DNA of 64,000 bases from Opisthocomus hoazin (Eukaryota; Chordata; Aves; Opisthocomiformes; Opisthocomidae). Of this stretch, positions 1-12,070 are shown piece after piece. The stretch covers positions 15,597,896-15,661,895 of the forward strand of contig NC_134433.1 of assembly GCF_030867145.1 (NCBI RefSeq). Direction: 5' to 3'. A program made the position numbers and the translations under genes. Position 1 is the stretch's first letter, and the number at the start of each line of letters is the position of its first letter. A model generated the notes under the pieces. The model saw only the letters and a program-made list of their open reading frames with translations, was not told where the DNA came from and made no database searches.

Positions 1-721
1 GCCAGTGGGTACATCCTGCTAGCGGTATGCAAATCAGTAACGCCATAAAAATAAAGGGGCATTTTGACAAGCAAATATTTACACCACGATTTCAAAATCC
101 CAACTTCATAGCTCATTCTCCCCGAGCTGCAAGCAGCAGCTACCATATTCAGCCTTGGCTTATCACCACTTTGCAGGATACCATTCTTTTCTTTAACTAT
201 CAACACAACTTTCTCTACCCAAAACAAAAAACACTACAAGTGATACAGAGTCACTGATCTTACTCAGGGGTCCTGCCAATTCTCTGGCTACACATAAAGC
301 ACCAAACCCCAGACAAAGACAAAATAAGCAAATCATGTCTTTGTTCTCAACAAACACAGCCCATCTAAAACACATACAAAAGTGAAAACTTTAAAGGTCT
401 CGGTCAGCACACTTCAGTTTCCTGCAAGCCAGGACAAGCGACAGGCAGCATAAGCAAGCTCACTCAACACTGAACACCCAAGATGTCCGAACGCTTAAGG
501 AAGTCAGGCACGGATATTCCATTAAAACCAGAGGAAAACAGAAGGTTTCAGTACAGATAAACATACGAGAGGTCATTTTGAAACAGAATGCTAGAAGATG
601 TCTTGGCACAACAAAAACTTTTGAGGCCAAACCCCGATATAAAGTTGAATCTTTGGATTATCTTTGGAATTGCTGGGGTAAAAAGACTGGAGACTGAATC
701 CGAGTACTATGTTAGCCGTAC
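1..721 (-). other. ACACA: ACACA intron after the first main coding exon
   Basis: This stretch follows the donor at 721-720 of the ACACA exon and runs off the left edge. No peptide resembling the next ACACA exon (the one with the regulatory Ser79/80 segment) can be read on either strand. I see no repeat or other feature in it. Confidence 0.8.
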
Positions 722-948
722 CTCATATGGCTTGCCAGGCCATCTTGAGCATTAGGAAGTCCTAGATCTGAAAGGGAATCCGAGCAGACAGACACAGGCG
801 ACAAAGACCTCTCTTTCTCCTCTAGCAGATCAAGTTTCACCAAGGAGCTCGTCTCGTCTTCCGAGTTATCCTCTGACACAGAGCCAATAATAAAGCGAGA
901 GTGAGGGTTCATCTCCAGGGGCTTAGCGGGCTGGGAAGACTCTTCCAT
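722..948 (-). CDS. ACACA: ACACA (acetyl-CoA carboxylase alpha), first main coding exon, partial gene
   Basis: This exon encodes the first 75 residues and two bases of the next codon of cytosolic acetyl-CoA carboxylase 1, the biotin enzyme that makes malonyl-CoA for fatty acid synthesis. The peptide contains HSRFIIGSVSEDNSEDE and KLDLLEEKE, which match the vertebrate ACC1 N-terminus closely; Ser23, Ser25 and Ser29, known phosphorylation positions in mammals, are present. The whole exon is 722-974: acceptor ccccacacag before 974 and donor GAG|GTACGG after 722 (both read on the minus strand). The start is the ATG at 946-948, aligned with the usual human start (MDEPS). The frame stays open upstream of the ATG into the 5' part of the exon (residues LRAQFVGA), which resembles the leader of a longer human isoform. 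No biotin carboxylase exon is present; the rest of the gene lies to the left of the window. Confidence 0.96.
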
Positions 949-974
949 GGCTCCTACAAACTGGGCTCTCAGCA

Positions 975-2955
975 CTGTGTGGGGCAAAGGAAGGCAAAAA
1001 AACAAAACCTGAGGTTAATAACTGCTATTGCAGGACAAAGAAGAGGACAAAGCAAGGTTCAATTCTGATAGGAAATGCAATGTTTCAACCCCACAGCTGA
1101 ACCCAGGCGGAGTCCAGGATCAAGAATAGCTACTTCTGCTATAATCATTGACTTTTCTGTTTGCACAGGGACTATGAGATCAAAGCAGCTGGTGATCCTG
1201 ATCTGTTGCAGAACCTGTTAGTTTAGACAAAGCTGCAGTAGGCATTTGAAAGAAAAAAAAAAAAGAAATCAGATACAAATGCAGGACTAGAAATCCAAAA
1301 TTTTTATTTTACTGTTATTCTTTGGTTAGTCAGTTATTGGTGACATTTAAGATCTGACTGTATATGGTCCTTAGCAGCCTGCTCTAGCTGACCCTGCTCA
1401 AGGAGAGGGTTGGACTCCACGATCTCCAGAGGCCCTTCCAACCTCAGTCTTTCTGCCGTTCAGTGACTAAAAATTTATATTTCACCAGCATCCAAACGCC
1501 GGGACTCATTGCGCTAGGTACTGCACACAGCATTATTTACTGCTGTTCAAATGATGGATTTGATTGGTCAAAACCACCCTTTCCCCAGGCCTTGCCAGGT
1601 GTAAGACGTGTTCTCTGTTACAGTTTTTCAGAAGACCTCATGTTTCTTAGGACTCTTTCAGGAATCTGAGCTGATCTACCAGGCACCGGGAGCAGATGCA
1701 GCATGCTGGCCAGCAGCCTGCCAGCCAGGAGGGGCAAGGCAAGACCTCAGATCTGTTCAGTGCACGAGCCCACCTCCAGCCACGCTCAACAGCAGACACT
1801 TGGGCAAGAGCAAAAGAACGGGCTGAACATACAGTTTCCCTCCCCAAAATATGATCTCCGCTTCCCATGCCAAGAGCTCATGCACATCTCAAGCCAGAAT
1901 TGCTACCTTTGGGCTTAATGTCATGAAAAGTTTCATGTGAGGCAAAATAAGTAATTTTGAAGTTTTCACTTAGAGAAGCATCCACAGGTTCTGGAACAAC
2001 TACAAGATTAATAAGAGTATCTTATAAAAAACGATTCTCTAGGAGTTCTCTACACCTACAACAAGTATAACACAAGCAGTAATAAATTTTAAACTTCTTC
2101 CACATACTGTTGTGCCAGCTGCTTTCTCCTTAATCTGAAAATATCAAGCTTCAGGAAGACTTCAATCTTCAAAGCTCGTCCAAGTCTGAGGATGTCACCC
2201 CCAGAACGACTTTAACAAATCTAACGACCCACCACTGTCAAAGAGCACGGTCTCGCTCCATTCACACCCACCTCTTCCCTCCCTGCCCCAGCTACGCGCT
2301 CACATTGCCTACTCCCCACCAGCCCTGGTGCTTTCCAGACCACCCTCTGATCTGACCCAACAAAAGCATCAGAACTGTAACCAGCAAAACGAGGTAATTT
2401 CCTGCAAGGTCAGCAAGTGGAACTGGAGCAGCAAAGGGAGCGGATGGGAAGATACTGGTAAGGAATGATGGGGAGAGAAGCAAAACCTCCCCTTTTTGGC
2501 AGCAGTGAACTGTCAGCCACCTTCTCCAACCTCACCCCGACTTTAACCTCTTGGTCCCAGATCACCCATGTCAATTAGGGGATAGTATCTACTTTATGGT
2601 AATATACTGAAACTTAGTGGCATGATTTACAACTGTCAGATGAAAATACAAAAGTTCAAGTCTCCATTTTCCATTTAATCATTACATAGAGAGAGAAGAC
2701 TCTTCATAAGGGGAACTCTGAGTATCAAAAATTTGGTGTTGTTCCAACGGGGAATGAATGCATTTTCTTCAAAATTAAAAAATAATTAAGCTGAAAAAGA
2801 GCATGACAGACGGAGAAAGCAAAGGAGCACCTCCCAGCACAGACAGGTGGGATGGGGAGCAAACATCTGGTATGCCCTGCTCCGCCTGCCTTTGATGCAC
2901 TCACAACTACACACAACTGAAAATCACATCACTATAAAATTAAGAATGCACAAAC
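975..2955 (-). other. ACACA: ACACA intron between the 47-bp exon and the first main coding exon
   Basis: Non-coding sequence bounded by recognisable splice sites. It contains one CR1 3'-end fragment (listed separately). I see no conserved reading frame; the small open frames here do not resemble any family I know. Confidence 0.75.
1368..1463 (+). mobile_element. CR1 LINE 3'-end fragment
   Basis: The segment reads as a diverged 3' end of an avian CR1 element: cagcctgctctagctgaccc, then gttggactcc, then gatctccagaggcccttcca, then a degraded copy of the terminal attctgtga-type repeat. Only about 95 bases of the untranslated tail remain, so it is a 5'-truncated dead copy. It inserted inside an ACACA intron, in the orientation opposite to ACACA. 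Confidence 0.85.
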
Positions 2956-3002
2956 CTCTTGTTATTCTTGCAATCTGAGCAGTTATCCACTTCCAAAATG
3001 AA
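2956..3002 (-). CDS. ACACA: ACACA alternative 47-bp upstream exon
   Basis: Read on the minus strand, a polypyrimidine tract ending in ttcttttccag precedes 3002 and a weak donor (AAGAG|GTTTGTG) follows 2956, giving an exon of exactly 47 bases. From memory, mammalian ACACA has a 47-base alternative exon 4 just upstream of the exon carrying the main ATG. Its translation in the frame that joins the next exon is SFWKWITAQIARITR. This resembles the leader of human ACACA isoform 1, which carries SFWKWI followed by a similar Arg/Ile-rich stretch. The phase is right: the exon leaves one base (G), and the downstream exon starts with the two bases that complete a Val codon. No in-frame ATG lies in this exon, so it is coding only if spliced to an upstream exon with a start codon; otherwise it is 5' UTR. 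Confidence 0.82.
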
Positions 3003-6000
3003 CTGGAAAAGAACAGAATTAACAGGTAAATATTGTGAAGAATACTCTGTGTGTGTTCTCCTGACTATACGAATCATCGAACACGAAACCACGGTGAAAA
3101 AGCCACAGGTACAGAGCAGACGAGATCACTCGCTCGGGGCCGCAGCGCAAACCGGGCCCTGAACCCGCGATGCTCGAGTCGAGCCCTGCACCTCCTGCTC
3201 GCCCACCGTTCTGGCAGCTCCCGAGCGGTGTGTCAGCACACACCTGATCCTCCCACGTATATTTTAGTTCTGTTTCTCAAAGAGACTACGCTTTGTACCA
3301 GTGCTATGTACCTATGTCTAGCTTTTTTTTGTCTCTGTCAAATTCTGAATCTGCTGGCCAATTTCAGCTGAATTTGACGGTCAGGAGTAACTCCCGATGA
3401 TAATTAGAAATCCTGTGGAAAACCAGTGGCTAGAAGACACGGCTGACATACCACATTTTTACATGAAAAAACCCAGTAGTTTACCTGTAAAACAAACAGC
3501 GACGCAGCACTACAGACAAGGATGAGATGAGGGGACATTCAGCTCAGGGCCCCAGTCCCCAGCAGGTACTGCACCACGCGGAAAGGACTGGATTGGTACC
3601 CTGAACTCTCACGCCATACTGACATCCTGAACCGGTGGGAAAACCCCAGCAGCCCCGCTAATTATAGCCGTGTTACGCCAAGTACAGGGATGCAGCATAA
3701 TTGGTTTGACATGAACAGGACAGCTTCCATCCGGTGCAGAAGCAGAACCGGACCACGTTCTAACACAAGCAGGACAGGATGGCAGTCTCAACGAGAGCAC
3801 AGAGCAGGCATTTACAGGCAGCGCAATCCTTAAACACCACGCTCTGTCCTGTCATCGGGAACCGAGAATTAAAAACTGACCCAACTGGCTTATGCACTTT
3901 TACCATGAATGTACTTGACTGAATTATTTAGATCAAACCCTGTGTTGACATCCCTACTCCCACAAACTCCAGTTTCACCAGGGCCACAGGCAGTTCATTT
4001 CTCAGAGATGTGCTTAGCCATTTTATGATGGAAAAGCCACCAGTATCTGGCCACCACGGGCACCAGAAGGGTGGATCGATCTGCCTTTTCTGAGGATAGA
4101 GATGGAGAAGGAGAAGCAGGACTGCAAAGCCTGCATGCCCATCTGTGACTTGCAGAAACGAAACCACACAGGAAGATTTCTTCAGCTGAGGTGCTTGGGC
4201 AGGGCTTATAGCTCCAATAGCACCAAGTTTAATCAAATTTTGTTTGCGCATATAAACATGAAGACAATATTTATGTGTATATTTATCCTGGCATCAGATC
4301 ACTCCTCGAGAATTTCATCCAGACGGATTTACTGTTGGCACAGTTATCAGCAGTGAAGAATCTGGGATACAGCCAAACTAACTTCAACCCTTCTTTAATG
4401 AAGAAAAACTTTTTCTAACTTCAAGAACTTACATGTTAATAAGCAAGTTTCAAGACTTTTTTTTTTTCCCGAAGCAGAGAAGGAAACAGGAACAGGCAGT
4501 GAAGCATTTCACTCAAATACTCCATGAGAAAGAACCGAACCAGTGCCAAGGCTCCCAGTCCCCAACACCACCCTCAAACAACTTGACTCCAACACCTTGT
4601 GTGCACAACGCTGCTCAAAAGCGGTTTGTTATCCGTGAAGCCCCATTCAAGTCCCTCTACCAATGCACTTCCAACCCCGTCCCATTCAAGTCCCTCTACC
4701 AATGCACTTCCAGCCCCTTGTAGTCCAGTCCCTAAGTCATGAAGTTCTGCCATCAGCTGGTAACTCAACATCATACTGAATCAGGCATAAGCCCAGCTCG
4801 TTCTCAGCACGCTGAAATTTTAAGTTGATTTCAGCATTGTCTGGGGCCAAATAAAGCACAGACATTCTTGGAGATCTCCTCACAGAAGCCTTTTGCTTTC
4901 AATGCTGCAAACAGAACACACAAGTCTCACCCAAACTCTGCATGTTGCATTCGCTGTCTGAAACGTAACGGCCATAGGTTGTAACAAGCATCCTGAATCC
5001 AGCCAACCGCCAGGACAACGTCTGTGTACCACTAACCGCTGCAGATGGACTGTTTAATAATTTGAACTAGACCCTAAAAACTCAAATTGTCTGGATCTTC
5101 AGCAACGTACAGCCTCTACACTTATTTCTGCAGGTGTCAACAGCCTGTCAGACAGGATAACTTTTGCAGAGACTGAAGAAAAACCCTGTAATTTACAGAA
5201 AGATGCAGGTTGAGAATTCATTCTTGCAAAGAGAACAGGGAACATCACACTCACTGAGCCTGCTCAGCTACAGAAATCTGTTTAATCACAGCTGAATCTT
5301 TACAGAACCGGAGCCACGCTGCCTTCCCTCCTCCTTTAGCAACCGGCTCGCACCGGAGCTCTGAAGATACACAGCACCTTCCGAGCTCCCCAGCTCTGCA
5401 GGTATCAAGGCATTTAAGGCCCCAGTCGTGTTCGCGCTACAAGCGGTGAACGCTCTGCAATCCAGACTCAAAAAGTAGCGTACCTGGTTTTGCCTGAGGA
5501 GAAACAAAACCCAATTAACTGCTCCACAACCCTACTACTATCATTAGTAAAATTTTTGGCTTGACAGTAAAATGCATATGTAAAAATATTACACTTTAAA
5601 AGTTTTGGTAACAGTTTCACTTCAAGATCTTTTTTTTTATTGTAAAATACACCTAGACAAGAAACTTACATCCCATCAGTTGGAAATTCTGTTTCCAGTT
5701 TTTTCAAACCATCCCATTCTGAAGACGATTACACTACTGGAATGAACATTCTCCTGGCAGCAAAAATGAGCTATAGGTTCTTTCAAAGACTCAGAATAAT
5801 GCCTCTACAATATTGATAAGTCATATAAAAATGAAGTTAGCAAAACTGGTTTTATCTAAAGGTCTCCTGTTTAAAGCCCAGGGATCTGTGGTATTGCTAA
5901 TCAACACAAATAATTTTAAAACCGTGAAATGGCCGTGTACTTTCACCACCCGAACCGAATGAACAGGGTGATAGAAAACAAAGTAAAAACAGATGGCATC

Positions 6001-6800
6001 CGTGCAACAATTTGGCTACTTAATTGCTTTTACTGAACACAAAAAACCAGCAACATGCCCACCTACACCAGGACGGGCAGTGAGTTTCTGGGTGAGCAGA
6101 GGGCAGAGATGCTTTCTGCACCACAACGGGCCAGCGAGCATCAAACCACCGACCCATCGGGCTTGGTCAGGCCGGCTGCCGCGGCATTTTAAGTCTCACT
6201 CCATCTCAGAACGTCGCCAGCCTGCATCTGTATGCAAGCGGCGGGCCCCGATTCCAGGGCTGCTCCACCTGAGCCAAGCCTCCCGACAAGTAACAGGGCT
6301 TCGCTCCACTTCCCACCCTAAAATGTTCTCAGCTAATACCAAAGACCCTGCGAAGCTCTTTTGCTTCCAATGTATCGAAAGGTCCTTTAGAAACAGCAAT
6401 TCCACAGGTTAGAAGTTCCAGGTAGTTTTAAGATTTACCGTGCTCAACATTAGACACGTAAAGCTAAATATACCAGTGGAATACACGCTTCCCAGGTCTC
6501 CTCCAGCGAAACACGTCCATGTCACTTCCAAAAAGAACAAAGGCAAAAAACAGAGCCTACCCCAGCTCGCTAAAGCACTGCGGACTGTGTCTAACTCCCA
6601 CCGCCTCCGAGAGAATTGGGCACAGCTTAAACCGTTTGCCGCAGATTTACAGCCTCCTAAACGGGAACAGACTACAATTCTACTTTCCATTTTTCTTTTA
6701 AAAGCGGCCCGTTTCATTGCACAACTTTCTCGAGAAGATCTAAGCAAGGAGAGGCGAGAGCATCAGCCGGCAAATCTCGCTTGTACAACTTTATGATCGG
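3003..6800 (-). other. ACACA 5' intron sequence, no exon recognised
   Basis: AT-rich non-coding sequence between the 47-bp exon and the CpG island. It holds a short tandem duplication at 4642-4719. The longer open frames near 5993-6412 and 6440-6796 have no recognisable domain, and nothing in them looks like a conserved exon. Confidence 0.65.
4642..4719. repeat. Two-copy tandem duplication, 39-base period
   Basis: The block beginning cccattcaagtccctctacc occurs at 4642 and again at 4681, followed in both by aatgcacttcca and a C-rich end. The copies are almost identical, so the duplication is recent. It is intronic and has no evident function. Confidence 0.9.
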
Positions 6801-8000
6801 CAAGCAGCCGCAGCGCCTTCCAGCCGGCACCGCCGGGGCTCCGCTCGGCCCCTCGGCAGCCCCCGGCCCCCACCGGGACGCCGAGGCCGGCCGGGCAGCC
6901 CCCACGCCCCGCCGCCGCGGGTGGGCCGGCCCCGGCGGTCAGCCCGCTCGCACGAGGCGAGGCCGCGCCCCAGCCGCCGCTCCCGGCCCGGCAGGGCCCA
7001 CGCGTGGTGGCAGCCGCAGGCCCCGCTGCACAGGGGAGCGAGGGGGGCGAGGGGGGTCGGGTCTCCCCCCCGCCCCGGGCCGGGGGGGGGCCGGGAGGAA
7101 ACCGGCCGGCTGGCTCTTCCGGGCGGCGGGAGGTGCCCGCGCCGCGCCCCCGCGCCTGGAAACCCCCTTCCCGCCCCCCGCCCGCCCGGCGGGACCGCTC
7201 CCGAGCCGGAGGCGGACCGGGGCCGCCAGCAGCCCCCCAGCACCGCGCCCGCCCGGACAAAGCCCGCGGCACGGCGCGGCCCGCGCTCCCCGGGGCCCGG
7301 CCCCGCCCAGCCCCCCGGCGCCGCCCGCCCCCGGCCCCACACGCGCCCCTCCGCCCCGGCAGCTCGCGGGCCCGGCGCTCACCTCAGGGTGCTGGGAGCG
7401 GCGGAGGCGCGGCGGGCCCCCGGCCTGGCGCTGGGCACCGGAGCTGGCGGGGCCGCGGCGCCGCTCCCCACCACGTCCTCCGCGCGGCCCCGCCCCCGAC
7501 CCCGCCTCCCGCGCCCGGCCCCGCCTCCCGCCACGGCCCCGCCGCCGCGGTGGTGTGATGCGAGAGGTTACCCCGGGTCAGCCACCTCTAACCCCGCCCC
7601 TCCCGAGCCCGGCCCCGCGCCGCTCCCATTGGCCGCCGGGGGCAACACAGTGGGGGGCGTGACCAATCAGACGGCCCGCGCGGGGCGTGGCCAATGAGGA
7701 GATGCCTATGGCCTGAGCGGCCGGCTCGGCGCGCCCACTGTCTGCCGGCGCGGGGGGGCGGGGGGCGCTCCCCTCCCCGTTGGCGCGGTCCCCCGCGTCC
7801 CCGCCTGCCCCGAGGGCCCCGCGCGCCCTCCTGTCCCGAAATCGCCGTCTTTTGGGGAAAAACTGCACGGCGGGGCCTGGCGGGCCCAAGGGGCCGGCCC
7901 CGGGCCGTGAGCCGGGCGCTGCTGCTGGCGGTGCCTCGGCCTTGAGGCGCCGGTGCCGCGGGCGGACCGCGGCTCGGTGAACTGCCCCTTCTGCTTGTCT
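6800..8000 (-). promoter_or_regulatory. ACACA: CpG island promoter, probable ACACA housekeeping promoter (PII-like) with leader exon
   Basis: About 1.2 kb of very GC- and CpG-rich sequence without a TATA box. Three CCAAT boxes sit within 70 bases: ATTGG at 7628-7632 (CCAAT on the minus strand), CCAAT at 7663-7667 and at 7691-7695. A strong minus-strand donor, CACCCTGAG|GTGAGC, ends a leader exon at 7383; its start is probably between about 7450 and 7600. In mammals ACACA has a TATA-less, GC-rich promoter II that makes a non-coding exon upstream of the exon with the main ATG, and this island fits it. The leader up to 7383 contains no ATG on the minus strand, so transcripts from here should start translation at 948. 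CpG islands often fire both ways, so a divergent plus-strand RNA is possible. Confidence 0.68.
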
Positions 8001-9940
8001 CCGCTTCAGTTCCGTTACCGGGGGGCCCAGGCTTAAAGCGAATAAGCAGTGCGAGTTTAACTCCCCAGGCCGCTGGGTCTGCTCACCCGTGTAGGCTGGT
8101 GCCAAAGGGGCCGAAGAGCAGCACGTGGCGGCGCTGGGGTCCATGCCGTGGGCTTCGTCGCGGCGAGGACCTTCCCACGGGGCTCGGAGGGACAGAACCG
8201 AGCCCGCACGCCGCTGCAGCTCCCTCTCCCTCGTGGCGTCATTAGCGTCTGCGCCGGGCTCTTCGTATGGCGGGTGATGCTGGGCTGGAGAGGATGCTCC
8301 CGCCAGCGCGGGTCCTGCTGCTGGGACGGCTGTCCCCGGCTCACAGAAACTTCACGGCAGCAGCGGGAGGGAGGACAGAACCGTGAACTGCCCCGGCCCC
8401 AGACTTCAGTTTAAAGCTGCTGGCAGTTTCTTTTCAAAATGTGTTTTAAGACCGAGCCAGTGGTTACCGGGGATGCGAGACTGGGCTCTGCCAGGAAGCA
8501 GCACGCTGGCTTGGGAGAGCACGTCGGAGCCCGGGCCTACCGCAGGCCGGTACTACACACACCCGGAAAGTCCCGTCGGGGGCTTTGTAGCTTTGTGGTT
8601 AATAATATTATTAGGGGGATCAGAGCTTGTTCTCGCTTCCGTCAGGACTAAATCCAGAATATTGTTCCTCGCATGGGCGCTTTTATTTATACCTCCGTAG
8701 ATACATCTTTTACATAAAGAATCTTCCTCTATTTAAGTATTTTTATGAAGGAGCTAAAAGAGAAGCTTAATCATACACAGTGCTAAATCCCAACTCACGC
8801 AAAAGTGAGGGGGAGGACTTGGCAGGCTGAGGGGTTGTGTCCTAAATCACTGACAGTAACTACACACAGAACTTACAAAATCGGGGATTACGACAGGTGC
8901 TTAGTCCATCCTGCCTGGTGTTCCGAGTACTCCGGTCGTGCTAAAACCTGCACGCTGCTCGTCTGCCCTGCCCATTTCATCCATACAGCTCTTAAATACC
9001 ATTCAAATACTGCCGGAGGAGTGATTGCTACATACAATGAAATCCTGGAGCAACTCTCCCATTCAAGGGCAAAGAGAGAAAAGAACACGTGAAAACTGCA
9101 AAGTTACATTAACCTTAAAAATAAAGCACGGGTTTGGAAGGTGCTTTTGAAATTTAACAGTCGTAATAGCCCTGGGCCACCCTCAGCTTTGATGGCCTCA
9201 AAGCAGCACTTCATTTATCATCACAACATTAACAGCTGGGCTTTTTCACAGATGGATCCTAGGGCACATCATACAAGGGCAGCTGTTAATACCCTGCATA
9301 CATACAGCACAGAACAGATCCCAAAATATTCCATTATGTGACTTTTACACAAGCAAATAAAAGCTTTTGGCTCTACGTCTTTCACACCTGCTCTGGCCCA
9401 CTGAAGCCAGCAAGAAAATCTCATCTCATAGCGAGCAAGTGTTGGTGGAACACTTGTTACACCCAGCAACTATTATTGGCCGTGCTGAATCAAATCCCAC
9501 ATTTTGGACACCCGGTGAATTTTGCTGACTTACACAGCAGCAGAAATGGCTTCAAAATTTCCCTCAGTTCTAGACTGAGGTAGTTACAAAGGACTAATTT
9601 AAAAAGTGCCCAAGTTTCAAATTGTGGGCAGCAATAATGTGTGTTTTAATACAAACACACTGTTTCACAAAGTTCAGACATACCTTCCAACAGTTTTATC
9701 AGATCTGAATTGTAACCATGTTTCTCCTTTGTGCGGAGGGGGTCGGTTAAAGGCATGTCCTTTTTCTACTATGTTCAGAAATTGGACACAGCACATTATT
9801 TACTCTTACCTGACTTATGAGTGCGTGCACTGTTTACGTGTGCAACCCCTCCTCCCCCCCATTTTCTCAAAAAAGCAAGCGTAGCCTTAAGAATGCAAGT
9901 AAATAATTTCAAAAAAAAAAAACAGGGAAAATGTTATTAC
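8000..9940 (-). other. Probable ACACA 5' intron, no exon recognised
   Basis: Sequence between the CpG island and the candidate leader exon at 9941. A CACGTG E-box lies at 8122-8127 near the island edge. Otherwise I see only short random open frames and no repeat. Confidence 0.55.
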
Positions 9941-10071
9941 CTTGTGTGACACCAGGTTAGGGTTCCACGTCTCTTCCCCAGGCTCTGATAACATCCCCAG
10001 CGCAAACAGAGGAAAGATCATCCCAGGTTAGGGGGGTTAGCGATGCCACCCATGCTGGCACAACTCACGTC
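9941..10071 (-). other. Candidate ACACA untranslated leader exon (131 bases)
   Basis: On the minus strand a near-ideal acceptor (ctttttctcttttgcttgt then ctgccag) precedes 10071, and a good donor (CACACAAG|GTAATA) follows 9941. The position is upstream of the CpG island promoter and downstream of the probable distal promoter, as expected for an ACACA leader exon used by distal-promoter transcripts. It has two upstream ATGs: one starts an 11-codon frame ending inside the exon. The other stays open to the exon end and would stop at once if joined to the exon at 974. In the frame that would continue into the 47-bp exon there is a stop (TGA) and no ATG after it, so the exon adds no N-terminal extension. 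The call rests on splice sites and position only. Confidence 0.42.
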
Positions 10072-12020
10072 CTGGCAGACAAGCAAAAGAGAAAAAGGTC
10101 AGACAGCTTTTTAAAGCAAAATCATGTTTTAGCTATTTAGAAAATGTTACAGAAGATATTAAACAGCAGAAATCAAATGTTCATCCTCGCAACGCTGACA
10201 ATATCTGCCTGTTTTCAAGGTTAATCACTAACAAAATACCTCATCCTCTCCAGCTAGCAGGTTAGCTGCCATCACTACCTCGCTCCACTAGACGTGCTGT
10301 TACTGGTCCTAAGTTTTGCTACAGCTTCAGGAAGCCCCCGAAATGGTCTTGTCTAACGGCAAAGTTAGGCTCGTCTCGGCATTCCCAGCCCAGGAAGAGA
10401 AGCAGCAGAACTAATCAGAAAGCGAAATTGAGCTCTGTAGATGGGATGGTGAACATTTAGTAACGGTATTGCATACCTGCATTAAACATTTAGTTGTTTG
10501 AAATTATTAATAACCAAATCATCTTTCAAATATTTTTGAAGTTTTACAGGATGAGGAATTTTGGATTCCTAATGATTTCTATCCTGAGAAAGTTGCATAA
10601 AAATTAGCAAGTATGGAAATATGCTTAAAAAAAAGGATACAGAAGTGTCTCATCCAAACTTTCTTTTTAAAGAATCTTTGGATAAGACGTTTCTGATCAG
10701 CTGAGCAAGAATACACCTACTGACAAGATGATGAACTCCTCCTCTGTAAAGGATCCTAGCAGGTCTGCCTTGGAGATCTGTGCACCACATTTCACAAGCA
10801 GAGAAATGTGAGTGAACATTTTTATTTCATTTTGCATTAATATACTATTTCCAAAATAAAAGATTCATTTCACTGGGTAAGCACTTACATGTGTTGATTT
10901 GCTGCTGCATACTCTTTGTACTACACTTGCGGGGGGGGATTGTGTGGGGTTTTATACTTCTCAGGAAGATTCACATTCTTATTTTTTTTTTTACACTGGC
11001 AAATGCTGAATGGTATCCTTCTTCTACACTCACTCTTGATGGCTGCTGTCAAGCTGCATTTCATGGTAAGTGGATGTCAATTATGAACAAACACAGCACT
11101 TCAGAAAAATACTGAACACAATCGTAAATATGAGGGCCAATTTATCAGGAAGCCCTCCTAGGGATGGAGCAGATCAAATGTTCCTCCCACTAGCCATGCT
11201 AGCTGAGATTCTGGAACTACTTTACCTTTTCACACTTTTATGACAGTGGAGTAGTTTTTTTTTTTTTTTTCATTCAATGAAAAAGTCATTGAACTAAAGC
11301 AGCTGAATACACTAAAATAAAAAAAACTGCCAGAGGGAAGTGCAAAGAGAATCTGGTTTTTGTACCACCTGATAGATTGTAAATATTAAACAGTTATACT
11401 ACAATCCATCCTTACCCACCATGAATATCTAAATGAAATAGGTATGCAAAATAAATATCAACATGCAAGCCCTTGCCACTCCATTTGCTCTCTTTTTAAA
11501 CTTAAACATCTTCTGGCATTATCAGTGCTTACAGAAACGTCTTCTTGAGCCTCTACAGTATCAGTCATTTGAAATGTCAGGGGTTATTTTAGATAGAACA
11601 GCAATATTCTGTCCTTCCTTCTGTGGTCGGGGACATAAACCTGGGGCTATTCAGCATTTAAAAGCCAGAGGCTTTAGAGGAAAAAGTGATTTCCATCGCC
11701 ACCTTGTGTCTAATATAGAAAATGCCCATTCTCCAAAAACGATCCACCCAACGGCCTGAAGAAATCTCACCGGGACTTGTTGACTAAACCCGCAGACAGC
11801 AGCCCGATACTTTTCCCACTTCTTTCTGGATGCTGCCTTTATGTACAGCCTCTGAATTTGGTGGGCACAGCTGCCCCTGAGAGCCACTGCATTTCACCCC
11901 ACGGCACGTGTAGCTCCCTCCTCGCTCCTGGGAGCAACCTGCCCCGGGGCCGGCACCTAAGCAGAGGCTACCCTCATTTCCTAAGCAGTTTTAGGCTTCA
12001 TCAACAATCTAAGAAGCCCA

Positions 12021-12070
12021 AAATGGGCTGGGACCTGTCTGCTCGAAATGGGCTGGGACCAGTCTGCTTG
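12021..12070. repeat. Two-copy tandem repeat, 25-base period
   Basis: The block starting aaatgggctgggacc occurs at 12021 and 12046 with a few differences after it. It is short, local and has no visible function. Confidence 0.85.

Noticed and set aside
6781-7662. Long Pro/Arg/Ala-rich open frames on both strands at the first CpG island
   Set aside because: All frames are open because of very high GC; composition is low-complexity and no domain is visible. Promoter features explain the block better.
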